Assembly (NCBI GenBank): GCA_937967995.1
Contig: CALBTB010000015.1
Span: 1-50,989, forward strand
Source of the DNA: an uncultured Gammaproteobacteria bacterium
Lineage (GTDB): Bacteria > Pseudomonadota > Gammaproteobacteria > UBA6429 > Thiohalophilaceae
Direction: 5' to 3'
DNA: 50,989 bases
The position numbers and the translations under genes were made by a program. This document shows positions 1 to 8,095 of this stretch, piece after piece; positions within the stretch are counted from its first letter, which is position 1, and each line of letters starts with the position of its first letter. A model generated the notes under the pieces. It was not told the DNA's origin. It made no database searches and saw nothing but the letters and a program-made list of their open reading frames with translations.

Positions 1-55
1 CCACGGCGACGGCGCCACCGGCCAGGCTGCCCTGTAAAAATGTTCTACGTTGCAT
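1..55 (-). CDS. soxY: SoxY-like sulfur-oxidation carrier protein, N-terminal fragment
   Basis: Only the first 18 codons lie in the window; the gene runs off the left edge. They read MQRRTFLQGSLAGGAVAV, a twin-arginine (Tat) signal with RRTFLQ followed by the start of a small-residue hydrophobic stretch. The ATG is preceded by a GGGAGAG ribosome site. It lies 21 nt downstream of soxX in the same orientation. SoxY carries sulfur intermediates on a C-terminal cysteine in the periplasm, is Tat-exported, and is commonly encoded next to soxX. The SoxY call is inferred from the neighbour plus the Tat signal; another Tat-exported Sox protein is possible because the mature part is not visible. Confidence 0.6.
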   Translation of the reverse strand, partial: MQRRTFLQGSLAGGAVAV

Positions 56-76
56 GATTCTTCTCTCCCGTATTAT

Positions 77-448
77 TTAGAGCGTATAAACCCATTCGGT
101 AATAGCCTTGACTTCCTTATCGCTAAGAATTTCGTGCTTGCCGAATGGAGGCATCATTGAATTGGGGTTTGCTTTAGTCGCATCCCAGATTTGATCATAG
201 AGCTTTTGTTTGTCCGGGAATCGGGCTTTCATTGCAACCAGTGGTGGCCCAATATTTCCGGCCATGGAAGCACCTTCATAGGCGTGGCAGCCAAAGCAGT
301 TACCTTTCTTACGGTCTTCTGCAACTTTTTTGCCTTCTTTCACTAAATCGTCGTCAGCCAAAGCACTTGATGTGGGTAGTAGCGTCATGGAACCAAGCAG
401 TACCGCGACAGCACTGGCAGCGGCGATCATATTGGCGGGTTTCCGCAT
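77..448 (-). CDS. soxX: Sulfur oxidation c-type cytochrome SoxX
   Basis: A 123-residue exported monoheme cytochrome c. An N-terminal signal peptide ends near residue 31 (ALA-DD). The heme site CFGCH is at 51-55, followed by the GNIGPPL stretch and a C-terminal MMPPFG segment supplying the likely methionine ligand (residues 98-99). This is the SoxX pattern. In the family, SoxX pairs with SoxA and accepts the electrons released when thiosulfate is attached to SoxY. The frame is open further upstream, but the ATG at 448 has a strong GGAGGAG site and begins a normal signal peptide, whereas the extension does not resemble one. It is followed by the SoxY-like gene, suggesting a sox operon beyond the left edge; soxA is not visible here. 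Confidence 0.9.
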   Translation of the reverse strand: MRKPANMIAAASAVAVLLGSMTLLPTSSALADDDLVKEGKKVAEDRKKGNCFGCHAYEGASMAGNIGPPLVAMKARFPDKQKLYDQIWDATKANPNSMMPPFGKHEILSDKEVKAITEWVYTL

Positions 449-635
449 GATCTCCTCCTCGTCAAAGGTTTTTATAAAAGACTCACTTACTAAAAATTTT
501 TTGGTAAGTATTTCGGTTTTTGTATTAACAACATTATGTTGTACGGCCTTAGCATACATGAACTGTGACCATGCGCAAGAGGGGAAATAATAGATTAGTT
601 AATTAGAAATCTCTTATCTGTTAACAAACAAAACA

Positions 636-2090
636 CTATTTTTGTTCACGAGGAATTTCTTCCTTTATGTGCGTTAACCGTGCTTCTAGTCGGGATGTTG
701 TATAAAAATCCGCCGAGCTGGATTTCAGTGCCAGATTCAATTGATCGATGGCCTGGTGAAACTGTCCGATCTGGTAATAATACTCGGCCAGGGCTTCATG
801 TGACTGGGCCGGCTGATTCAAGGCCGCCTTGGTCTGTGCCAGAAACTTGTAAAACATCGGATTTCTGGGCGGTTTTTTGAGAAATTCACCAAGTAATTGT
901 TCAGCCTTAACAAACTGTTTGGTACGCAGCAGGACTTCAGCATAGTCATAAATGATTGAGGCATTATCCGGATACAGGGTTAACGCATGTTTATAGGTCG
1001 AGAGCGCATTTTCTATCTGACCTGATCGGTAGGCAATTTCAGCACGTGCTAATAAAAGGGCGATACGTTGTGGATGTTGTTTCAACAGGTCGGCAATTTC
1101 CTGTTCGGCAGCGGCATATTTTTCCTGCCGCATCAGGTTAAGGGCATAACCATAGCGGGCGGCTATTAATGCATTTCCTTTTAACCTGCTCAGATCATCA
1201 CGATACTGCTGCTCACTGAATTTTTTATCCTTACTGGCCAGAGCGACAATTCGTTGACGCATGAGGTGGTATGAAAGTGAATCCGGTGGTGTCGATTTCT
1301 GCACGAGGCGGGCCCGGTTACGGGCATCTGCGATACGGTTTTCGTTGACCGGGTGAGTTCGCAGAAACTCCGGTACGTTGATGCCGTGCAGGCGTGATTC
1401 GCGTTCCAGTTTGTCGAAAAAATCGGCCATTTTTTCCGGCTCGTAACCCGCTCTGGATAGGATACCGATACCGATTCGGTCAGCTTCATATTCGTTCTGG
1501 CGTGTGAAATTGATTTGTGACTGGGCCTGTGAGGCGGCCACCGACGCGAGTGCCGCCTGTCCCAGATCACTGCCCTGACTGCCCAGCACGATGGCAGCAA
1601 TCAATGCGGCCAGCACAGGCAGCTCCGAGGCACTGTTTGCATTGAATGCCCGTGCATAGTGCCTCTGTGTCACGTGGGCGATTTCATGGGCGATTACCGA
1701 AGCCAGTTCGCTTTCCGACTCGGTCTCGCGAAACAGACCATAGTGAATACCAATGAATCCGCCGGGCAGGGCAAAGGCATTGATACTGCCGTCATTGACC
1801 AGGAAAAACTGAAACTGGCTCTGCTGATTATGGTCGTGGTGGGAAATCAGTTTATAGCCCAGCTGGTTGAGATAATCAGTCAGTAAAGGATCATCGATAA
1901 TCAGGCCGGCTCGCCGCAGGTTGCGCACCACAGTGGCGCCAGTCCGGTATTCCTGGGCAGGGTTCATGCTGGCCAGGCCGGCATCACCAAGATCGGGCAG
2001 GTCCAGGTTTGTATTGGCGAGGCCGGGTACCGCAAAACCGAACAGGATAAATAACGCGCTGAGGCGAGCTTTAAACCGGTGTAAGTACAT
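636..2090 (-). CDS. bepA: M48-family periplasmic metalloprotease/chaperone BepA (YfgC)
   Basis: A 484-residue protein with an N-terminal signal peptide (about residues 1-25), an M48 peptidase domain with the zinc motif HEIAH at 135-139 and third ligand Glu202 in YEADRIG, and a C-terminal half of TPR-like helices (about 310-470). The motif RTHPVNE places a histidine at 246, the position of the regulatory histidine switch in E. coli BepA. In E. coli this protein helps assemble LptD and degrades stalled outer membrane proteins at the BAM complex. Length matches the family (about 487). It is transcribed towards soxX but separated from it by 187 nt, so it is probably a separate unit. There is no good ribosome site before the ATG. 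Confidence 0.92.
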   Translation of the reverse strand: MYLHRFKARLSALFILFGFAVPGLANTNLDLPDLGDAGLASMNPAQEYRTGATVVRNLRRAGLIIDDPLLTDYLNQLGYKLISHHDHNQQSQFQFFLVNDGSINAFALPGGFIGIHYGLFRETESESELASVIAHEIAHVTQRHYARAFNANSASELPVLAALIAAIVLGSQGSDLGQAALASVAASQAQSQINFTRQNEYEADRIGIGILSRAGYEPEKMADFFDKLERESRLHGINVPEFLRTHPVNENRIADARNRARLVQKSTPPDSLSYHLMRQRIVALASKDKKFSEQQYRDDLSRLKGNALIAARYGYALNLMRQEKYAAAEQEIADLLKQHPQRIALLLARAEIAYRSGQIENALSTYKHALTLYPDNASIIYDYAEVLLRTKQFVKAEQLLGEFLKKPPRNPMFYKFLAQTKAALNQPAQSHEALAEYYYQIGQFHQAIDQLNLALKSSSADFYTTSRLEARLTHIKEEIPREQK

Positions 2091-2381
2091 GCGTGCAGTC
2101 TGGTCGATATTGGCCGGAAAATAAAATCAATCTAACTTATTGATTCTAAAAAGGGGAATCAGTTCAGTTTGATTATAATCGAGTCCGGGAACTAAAACTG
2201 GTCATAGATTCAATATATGGTAATATATCTCAATATTAATGTGTTTTTTGACCAGCGGTATAGTTGACTCGAAAATACAGCAATTACGTTGGACGAATAG
2301 GATTCTATCGGTTGATAATGCTGACCGTCCAGCAGGAACTTTACCCCAATTTCAACATCAATTAGCAAAGGAGCTACAAAC

Positions 2382-2612
2382 ATGGCCGATTTTGATCAAG
2401 AGCTCGACGCGACCGGCTTGAACTGTCCACTTCCCATTTTGCGTGCAAAAAAAGCTCTGGGTGGTATGACTGCCGGACAGGTATTGCACATCATCGCAAC
2501 TGACCCGGGTTCTGTGAAAGATTTTGAAGCGTTTGCCAAACAAACCGGCAACGAGCTGATGGAATCAAAGGAAGAAGGCGGCAAGTTTTTATTCCTTATC
2601 AAGAAGGCCTGA
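2382..2612 (+). CDS. tusA: TusA-family sulfurtransferase
   Basis: A 76-residue protein with the TusA signature NCPLPILRAKKAL; the catalytic cysteine is Cys15 in CPLP. TusA proteins carry persulfide sulfur; in sulfur oxidisers they deliver it to oxidation pathways, in other bacteria to tRNA thiolation. The start has an AAAGGAG site. It is followed by its own terminator and then by a DsrE-family gene, and tusA beside dsrE-type genes is a hallmark of cytoplasmic sulfur-trafficking loci. The 291-nt region upstream contains no gene I can support. No rhodanese gene, often the third member of such loci, is present. Confidence 0.9.
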   Translation: MADFDQELDATGLNCPLPILRAKKALGGMTAGQVLHIIATDPGSVKDFEAFAKQTGNELMESKEEGGKFLFLIKKA

Positions 2613-2630
2613 TTTAGTCAGGCCTTTTTT
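2604..2630 (+). terminator. Rho-independent terminator after tusA
   Basis: Inverted repeat AAGGCCTGA / TCAGGCCTT with a 5-nt loop, running into a T tract. It overlaps the tusA stop codon, so tusA message probably ends here with limited read-through into the DsrE-like gene. Confidence 0.85.
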
Positions 2631-2667
2631 CGTCACAGGGACGTGCATTGCTAGCTGGAGGTGACGA

Positions 2668-3150
2668 ATGTCAGACGAAAAGAAGCTTGCCATCATTGCA
2701 ACCAAAGGGACCCTTGACTGGGCCTATCCGCCGCTGATTCTCGCATCTACGGCTGCCGCACTCGGTTATCAGGTACAGATATTTTTCACGTTTTATGGCC
2801 TGCAATTGCTGAAAAGCAAACTGGACCTGCAGGTCAGTCCGCTCGGTAATCCGGGTATGCCCATGCCCATGAAAATGGACAAGTGGTTTCCGGTGCTGGG
2901 TACCGCTATTCCAGGTATGCAAAGCATCATGACCATGATGATGAAAAAGAAAATCAAGGAAAAGGGCGTGGCCAGTATCGAGGACTTGCGTGGTTTGTGC
3001 CTGGAAGCAGACGTCAAAATGATTGCCTGCCAGATGACGGTAGATTTGTTTGATATGAATCACAAGGAATTCATCGACGGAATAGAATATGGTGGCGCAG
3101 CAACATTTTTTGAATTTGCTGGTGAATCGGATATTACGCTGTACGTCTGA
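2668..3150 (+). CDS. DsrE/DsrF-like family protein (DsrE2-type, sulfur trafficking)
   Basis: A 160-residue cytoplasmic protein. It starts with a Rossmann-like DsrE fold (LAIIATKGTLDWAYPPLILA), has a methionine-rich central segment (about residues 64-92, with PMPMKM and MTMMM), and two cysteines at 111 and 121. The second, in MIACQMTVDLF, matches the conserved active-site region of DsrE2/COG2210-like proteins, which exchange persulfides with TusA. The ribosome site is GGAGGTGA. Position directly after tusA supports a role in sulfur transfer. The methionine-rich segment could be a membrane-associating or protein-contact region. I cannot separate DsrE2 from DsrE3 subtypes without alignment. Confidence 0.8.
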   Translation: MSDEKKLAIIATKGTLDWAYPPLILASTAAALGYQVQIFFTFYGLQLLKSKLDLQVSPLGNPGMPMPMKMDKWFPVLGTAIPGMQSIMTMMMKKKIKEKGVASIEDLRGLCLEADVKMIACQMTVDLFDMNHKEFIDGIEYGGAATFFEFAGESDITLYV

Positions 3151-3172
3151 AACTCAGTAATGATTAGTATAA

Positions 3173-3200
3173 AAAAAGCCCCGCAGATGCGGGGCTTTTT
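3173..3200. terminator. Bidirectional terminator between convergent genes
   Basis: Stem GCCCCGC / GCGGGGC with loop AGAT, flanked by an A run on the left and a T run on the right, so it can end transcription from the DsrE-like gene (plus) and the FadL-like gene (minus). Confidence 0.9.
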
Positions 3201-3221
3201 GTTTGGATGTTAATTTTGTCA

Positions 3222-4478
3222 TCAGAAAGTCGTTGAAATACTCAGGCCGATTAAGTCCACTTTTGATTCATATGTACCATTGTAGGCTTCCGTACCATTT
3301 GGTTCTGATGTCACACCAGGTGTGTACGTAGTCGATGAATTATGCGTGCGATCGTCAACGACAACATGCATATAGGCGTATTCAATTTTCCATGTTTTTG
3401 CAAAACGATGACTGGCGCCGATGCTGAATAATTGTCTGTCTGCATCGGGTACCCGTGCTGAGAAGAATTCATCCGGCTGCGGAGTTTCATCATAGGAATA
3501 ACCAAACATGAGCTGGTGGGCAGAACCAAATTTGTAAATAAATCCAAGTCTGTAAGCCCAGGTATCTTTCCAGTTGTTGGTGCTTGTTGAGAAACTTCCG
3601 CCTGTCGATCTAGTGACATATATCGTGTCGAACTCACTCCAGCCAGTATGTTCGATATCCAGTTCCATACCAAAACTCTGGGAGGCCTGATAATGAACAC
3701 CGACCTGTAAAATATCCGGGAACTCCAGGCTTGCTTCGGCACCAAGGAAAAACGGGCCATTAGGCGCTGATAGTGCAGTACTATCAAACGTTCCCTTGAT
3801 ATCGGTTTTTACACTACTGCGGTAGGAAGCACCCAGGCTGATGTCACCCAGTTTTTTTGTATAACCAATATTCCAGCCAGTGCCCGAACCACGACCATTG
3901 ATTTTCACAGCTTGCGTATTGAAGGTAAGGTCGCGTACATCATAGTAATTAAAACCGAAAGCGAAACTGCTTGTACCATCGATTTTATATGAAAAATTCG
4001 GATTGAAATTTACCATTTCGATACGGCTAAGTTCTGGTTCAAGGGCATCACTGCCTGAGAAATCAGGAAAAGTATTGTCCGGCCAGCTTGTTTCCAGTCC
4101 AAATGGCGCATTAACAAGTAGTGCAAAGGCCCATTTTTCTTTACCTGTTGCGGAGAGCAGGACATTAGGTACGAGAAAAGAGTCATCACCGACACCATCT
4201 GTTTTGCTGCCACCGGTTGGATTGACAGTTTGTTCGTAAAATATGTTATTCACACCTAACATGACGGCTTTACCGGAATGAAACGAGATATTAGCGGGGT
4301 TATAAGCAACAGCACCTAGTTCTTCCGTATTTGCCACCAGGGCATTTGAAGTAGCTGTACCGGTGACACTCACTTCAGGGACTCTGAAGCCACTCGCATG
4401 GGATAACGTCGAAGCTAGAAATGTCGATGCGAATGCACAATATAATAAAGACTTCCAGCGATGGGTGTGGTGATGCAT
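3222..4478 (-). CDS. FadL/OmpP1-family outer membrane transport protein (first of two)
   Basis: A 418-residue outer membrane beta-barrel with a signal peptide cleaved near residue 29 (SHA-SG), a short N-terminal plug-like segment and the FadL-family stretch ELGAVAYNPANISF. It ends in alternating polar/hydrophobic strands terminating SISTTF, with the C-terminal phenylalanine typical of BAM substrates. FadL channels take up long-chain fatty acids and other hydrophobic compounds by lateral diffusion. Upstream and divergent is a second, clearly different FadL homologue (4728-6119). The substrate cannot be told from sequence; no fatty acid degradation gene is nearby. Confidence 0.85.
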   Translation of the reverse strand: MHHHTHRWKSLLYCAFASTFLASTLSHASGFRVPEVSVTGTATSNALVANTEELGAVAYNPANISFHSGKAVMLGVNNIFYEQTVNPTGGSKTDGVGDDSFLVPNVLLSATGKEKWAFALLVNAPFGLETSWPDNTFPDFSGSDALEPELSRIEMVNFNPNFSYKIDGTSSFAFGFNYYDVRDLTFNTQAVKINGRGSGTGWNIGYTKKLGDISLGASYRSSVKTDIKGTFDSTALSAPNGPFFLGAEASLEFPDILQVGVHYQASQSFGMELDIEHTGWSEFDTIYVTRSTGGSFSTSTNNWKDTWAYRLGFIYKFGSAHQLMFGYSYDETPQPDEFFSARVPDADRQLFSIGASHRFAKTWKIEYAYMHVVVDDRTHNSSTTYTPGVTSEPNGTEAYNGTYESKVDLIGLSISTTF

Positions 4479-4570
4479 GATGACTCCCCTGTTGTTTTTC
4501 TGTTACCGCTATATTATGCGTTAAGCCGGGTGAGAATTTCACGCTTTTTTGAGCAATTCTGATTTCAGGT

Positions 4571-4594
4571 AAGTCAAACTTCCCGACTTGACTT
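4571..4594. promoter_or_regulatory. Inverted repeat in the divergent FadL intergenic region
   Basis: Perfect 7-bp arms AAGTCAA and TTGACTT around a 10-nt spacer, about 93 nt upstream of the minus-strand FadL-like start. Likely operator; the regulator is unknown. Confidence 0.45.
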
Positions 4595-4624
4595 TGAACT
4601 ATATCAGGTGTCTTATATTACCGC

Positions 4625-4674
4625 TGGCCTGTGCAGGCCACAAATAATATTAATAGTTAATAATATAGTATAAT
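4625..4674 (+). promoter_or_regulatory. Palindrome and -10 box upstream of the plus-strand FadL gene
   Basis: A perfect palindrome (TGGCCTG and CAGGCCA around TG, 4625-4640) lies 28 nt upstream of a TATAAT box (4669-4674). No good -35 box is seen at the standard spacing. A palindrome at this distance from a promoter without a -35 fits an activator site, but that is inference. Confidence 0.5.
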
Positions 4675-4727
4675 GCCAGGGAATAATAATAGTTATCATC
4701 CCGTTACTCTGTGCAGGAGAAGTCATC

Positions 4728-6119
4728 ATGATCGCTAGACCACTACGGTATGCATTGCTTGCTGTGTCCAGTTTCGTCTTAAGTTCGCCCGTAATTGCCA
4801 CGAATGGGTACTTTGGACATGGATACGGTACCAAAAATAAAGGGCTAGTGGGTGGTGGTGTTGCATTGCCACAGGATGCCATGATTACGGCTACCAACCC
4901 TGCTGGATTGGCATTTGTTAATGAGCGAGCTGACCTTGGTGTCGCAATATTCAGTCCTATAAGAAGTTATTCCAATACTGCTGGTACAACTGCTGCCGAT
5001 GGTACAAATTGTAATGTGATTGCAGGTAATAGTTGTCCGTTTACATTTGGTGGTGTTTCGACAGCCCAGTCGATCGATAGTGATAACGAAGCCTTTTTGA
5101 TTCCTCATTTCGCTATGAACTGGATACTAAGTGAGAATGCAGCAGTAGGACTAAGTGTATATGGTAATGGTGGTATGAACACCGACTATAGCGGAGGACG
5201 TGCACAACATGATGATGGTTCAAATGCACCGTTAGAAGGAAGTCTGACTACGACACCCGGAACATTCGGTGCAGGCACTGCCGGTGTTAACCTGGAACAA
5301 CTTTTTATAAACACAACCTATTCAAGAAAATTTGCAGAAAAAAGTGCCTGGGGTATCAGCGCGATTCTGGCTTATCAGAGATTTGAAGCAGAAGGGCTTT
5401 CTACCTTTGGCGGGTTTTCAACAGATTCCACCAAGCTCTCTAACAACGGAGTGGATACATCATTCGGATACGGGCTGAAATTTGGTATTCAGGGTGAGAT
5501 GGTAGATGGTTTGACTCTCGCGGCGTCTTACCAGACCAAGATATACATGGACGAATTTGATAAATACAGCGGGTTGTTTGCAGAAAATGGTGATTTTGAT
5601 ATTCCTGCTACCTGGACCGTAGGTCTGGCACTTGATATCACACCAACAGCAGTATTTACATTTGATATACAGGAAATTAAATATGGCGACATACCGGCGA
5701 TATCAAATCCTTTAAATAACCTGATCAACACTTCAGGTGGCTGTGCCGGTGGTAATACTGCGAGGTGTCTTGGTGGTTCAGATGGTGCAGGGTTTGGCTG
5801 GCAGGATATGACCATTTTCAAGCTCGGATTTCAATGGGCCGCCAGTCCGGATTTGACCTGGCGTGCAGGCTTTAGTCATGGCAAGCAGCCGATTCCGGAT
5901 TCAGAAGTCGTGTTTAACATCCTGGCACCTGCAGTAATCGAAAATCATTTAACACTTGGTTTTACCATGAAGACAGGAAAATCCAGTGAGCTTTCAGCTC
6001 AGTTCATGCATGGTTTTGAGAATTCTGTGACAGGTAATAATCCACTTAATCCCACACAGAAAATTACACTGGAAATGTATCAGAACGAGGCCGAAGTCAG
6101 CTGGGCCTGGAAATTCTGA
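4728..6119 (+). CDS. FadL/OmpP1-family outer membrane transport protein (second of two)
   Basis: A 463-residue outer membrane beta-barrel. The signal peptide ends near residue 25 (VIA-TN), followed by NGYFGHGYGTKNKG and AMITATNPAGLAF, both family hallmarks (the NPAG motif of the plug region). Two pairs of cysteines (CNVIAGNSC and CAGGNTARC) suggest disulfide-closed surface loops. The C-terminus WAWKF ends in phenylalanine as expected for BAM substrates. The ribosome site is AGGAGAAG. It differs from the divergent FadL homologue in its plug and loops, so this is not a recent duplication. Substrate unknown; hydrophobic-compound uptake is the family role. Confidence 0.85.
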   Translation: MIARPLRYALLAVSSFVLSSPVIATNGYFGHGYGTKNKGLVGGGVALPQDAMITATNPAGLAFVNERADLGVAIFSPIRSYSNTAGTTAADGTNCNVIAGNSCPFTFGGVSTAQSIDSDNEAFLIPHFAMNWILSENAAVGLSVYGNGGMNTDYSGGRAQHDDGSNAPLEGSLTTTPGTFGAGTAGVNLEQLFINTTYSRKFAEKSAWGISAILAYQRFEAEGLSTFGGFSTDSTKLSNNGVDTSFGYGLKFGIQGEMVDGLTLAASYQTKIYMDEFDKYSGLFAENGDFDIPATWTVGLALDITPTAVFTFDIQEIKYGDIPAISNPLNNLINTSGGCAGGNTARCLGGSDGAGFGWQDMTIFKLGFQWAASPDLTWRAGFSHGKQPIPDSEVVFNILAPAVIENHLTLGFTMKTGKSSELSAQFMHGFENSVTGNNPLNPTQKITLEMYQNEAEVSWAWKF

Positions 6120-6145
6120 TTTCTGCGATAAACTGACACTCTGAT

Positions 6146-6170
6146 AAAGGCCGCTTTTGCGGCCTTTTTT
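6146..6170 (+). terminator. Rho-independent terminator after FadL-like gene
   Basis: AAAGGCCGC / GCGGCCTTT stem with a TTTT loop and a T tract; separates the FadL-like gene from glyA. Confidence 0.9.
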
Positions 6171-6293
6171 CGTTTGTGATTGACCATGCATTTAATGCCC
6201 GGATCGGGTAAGCTAGGCGCGCCTTACAGGCCTGCCATCGGACGGCCTGATCCGCTTTATCTTATTGATTTTATTGAAAAATATGGGGATGTG

Positions 6294-7547
6294 ATGTTTA
6301 GTAAAGATATGTCGATAGCCGGATTTGACGATGAATTGTGGCAGGCCATTGAGCACGAAAACCAGCGCCAGGAAGAGCACATCGAGCTGATTGCATCGGA
6401 GAATTACGCCAGTCCACGAGTCATGGAGGCACAGGGCTCGGTACTCACCAACAAGTACGCCGAAGGTTATCCAAACAAGCGTTATTATGGTGGTTGTGAA
6501 AACGTGGATGTGGCGGAACAGCTGGCAATAGATCGTGTTAAACAGTTGTTTGGTGCCGACTATGCCAACGTCCAGCCGCACTCAGGATCACAGGCGAATG
6601 CGGCCGTCTATTTTGCACTGTGTGAACCGGGCGACACGATTCTGGGCATGAGCCTGGCCGATGGTGGTCACCTGACACATGGGGCCAAGGTCAATTTCTC
6701 CGGTAAGCTTTTTCATTCTGTCCAGTACGGATTGAATAATGACACTGGCGAAGTGGATTATGAGCAGGTCGAGGCACTGGCCAAAGAACACAAACCGAAA
6801 ATGATCGTGGCCGGATTTTCTGCCTATTCGCGTATCATGGACTGGCAACGTTTTCGTGATATCGCCGACAGCGTTGGCGCATATCTGTTTGTGGACATGG
6901 CACATGTTGCCGGCCTGGTCGCAACCGGTCATTACCCCAGTCCTGTTCAGATTGCTGATGTCACCACCTCAACAACCCATAAAACACTACGTGGTCCACG
7001 CGGTGGAATCATACTGGCCAAATCCAATCCGGAGCTGGAGAAAAAATTCAATTCGCTGGTGTTTCCGGGTACCCAGGGTGGACCATTAATGCATGTCATT
7101 GCGGCCAAGGCGGTTGCATTTAAGGAAGCGTTACAACCTGACTTCAAGGATTACCAGGGGCAGGTGGTAGAAAATGCGCGCACCATGGCCAATACCATGA
7201 TCGAGCGAGGTTATAAAATAGTATCGGGTGGTACGGATAATCACCTGTTCCTGGTCGATTTGATCGACAAGGGAATAACCGGTAAGGAGGCCGATGCGGC
7301 ATTGGGCAGTGCGAATATTACCGTCAACAAAAACGCGGTGCCCAATGACCCGCAATCACCGTTTGTAACCAGCGGTATTCGAATTGGTACGCCGGCGATA
7401 ACAACACGTGGTTTTAAACAGGATGACTGTAAACAACTGGCCAACTGGATGTGCGATATTCTCGATGATATCAACAATCAGTCAACCATTGAGAAGGTCA
7501 AACAAAACGTGCTGGAGATCTGTCGGCGTTTACCCGTGTACAGATAA
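6294..7547 (+). CDS. glyA: Serine hydroxymethyltransferase
   Basis: A 417-residue PLP enzyme, the same length as E. coli GlyA, interconverting serine and glycine while loading one-carbon units on tetrahydrofolate. Clear motifs: EEHIELIASENY, NVQPHSGSQAN, and the PLP lysine Lys230 in TTSTTHKTLRGPRGG. The frame is open upstream to 6180, but the ATG at 6294 is preceded by a TGGGGAT ribosome site and aligns with the E. coli N-terminus (IADYDAELW-like); the upstream extension has no homology that I recognise. It heads the run glyA-nrdR-ribD-ribE-ribB-ribH-nusB-thiL-pgpA, a standard gammaproteobacterial order. Confidence 0.97.
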   Translation: MFSKDMSIAGFDDELWQAIEHENQRQEEHIELIASENYASPRVMEAQGSVLTNKYAEGYPNKRYYGGCENVDVAEQLAIDRVKQLFGADYANVQPHSGSQANAAVYFALCEPGDTILGMSLADGGHLTHGAKVNFSGKLFHSVQYGLNNDTGEVDYEQVEALAKEHKPKMIVAGFSAYSRIMDWQRFRDIADSVGAYLFVDMAHVAGLVATGHYPSPVQIADVTTSTTHKTLRGPRGGIILAKSNPELEKKFNSLVFPGTQGGPLMHVIAAKAVAFKEALQPDFKDYQGQVVENARTMANTMIERGYKIVSGGTDNHLFLVDLIDKGITGKEADAALGSANITVNKNAVPNDPQSPFVTSGIRIGTPAITTRGFKQDDCKQLANWMCDILDDINNQSTIEKVKQNVLEICRRLPVYR

Positions 7548-7567
7548 TTTTTTAACAGGAAAACAAC

Positions 7568-8074
7568 GTGCATTGTCCTTTCTGCGGCGCAACAGACACC
7601 AAGGTGATTGATTCACGCCTTGCCAGCGAAGGGGCGATGGTGCGGCGTCGGCGTGAATGCCTGAGCTGTAACGAACGGTTCACGACATTTGAATCTGCCG
7701 AACTGGTTATGCCGCGCATTATCAAGACCGATGGCCGTCGCGAACCGTTTAACGAAGATAAACTGCGCGCCGGTATCGTACGTGCTCTGGAAAAGCGCCC
7801 GGTCAGTATTGATCAGATCGATGCGGCGGTGAATCGCATCATGAAACTGATACGGGCGCGGGGTGAGCGGGATTTTGCCTCGCAGGATATTGGTTCGCTG
7901 GTCATGAATGAACTGCGTGATCTCGACCAGGTGGCGTATGTTCGATTTGCATCGGTATATCGCAGCTTTCAGGATGTCAGTGCATTTGAGGAAGAAATCG
8001 AGCGGCTGAAGAATGCACCATCGCCAGAGCTGAAAAAACGACAACATTCTTTACTTCCCGACGACAAAAGCTGA
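7568..8074 (+). CDS. nrdR: Transcriptional repressor NrdR
   Basis: A 168-residue repressor of ribonucleotide reductase genes. The N-terminal zinc ribbon has Cys3, Cys6, Cys31 and Cys34 (CPFC and CLSC), followed by an ATP-cone domain (about residues 48-140) that senses ATP/dATP. The start is GTG, preceded by AGGA at 7-nt spacing; GTG is supported because the second and third codons give the invariant HC. Located between glyA and ribD as in many gammaproteobacteria. Confidence 0.97.
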   Translation: MHCPFCGATDTKVIDSRLASEGAMVRRRRECLSCNERFTTFESAELVMPRIIKTDGRREPFNEDKLRAGIVRALEKRPVSIDQIDAAVNRIMKLIRARGERDFASQDIGSLVMNELRDLDQVAYVRFASVYRSFQDVSAFEEEIERLKNAPSPELKKRQHSLLPDDKS

Positions 8075-8095
8075 TTTATATTCATCAGGTCCTGT

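Noticed and set aside
8075..8095. Possible FMN riboswitch ahead of the riboflavin genes
   Set aside because: The gap before ribD is only 21 nt, and no riboswitch-like fold was seen ahead of the run.
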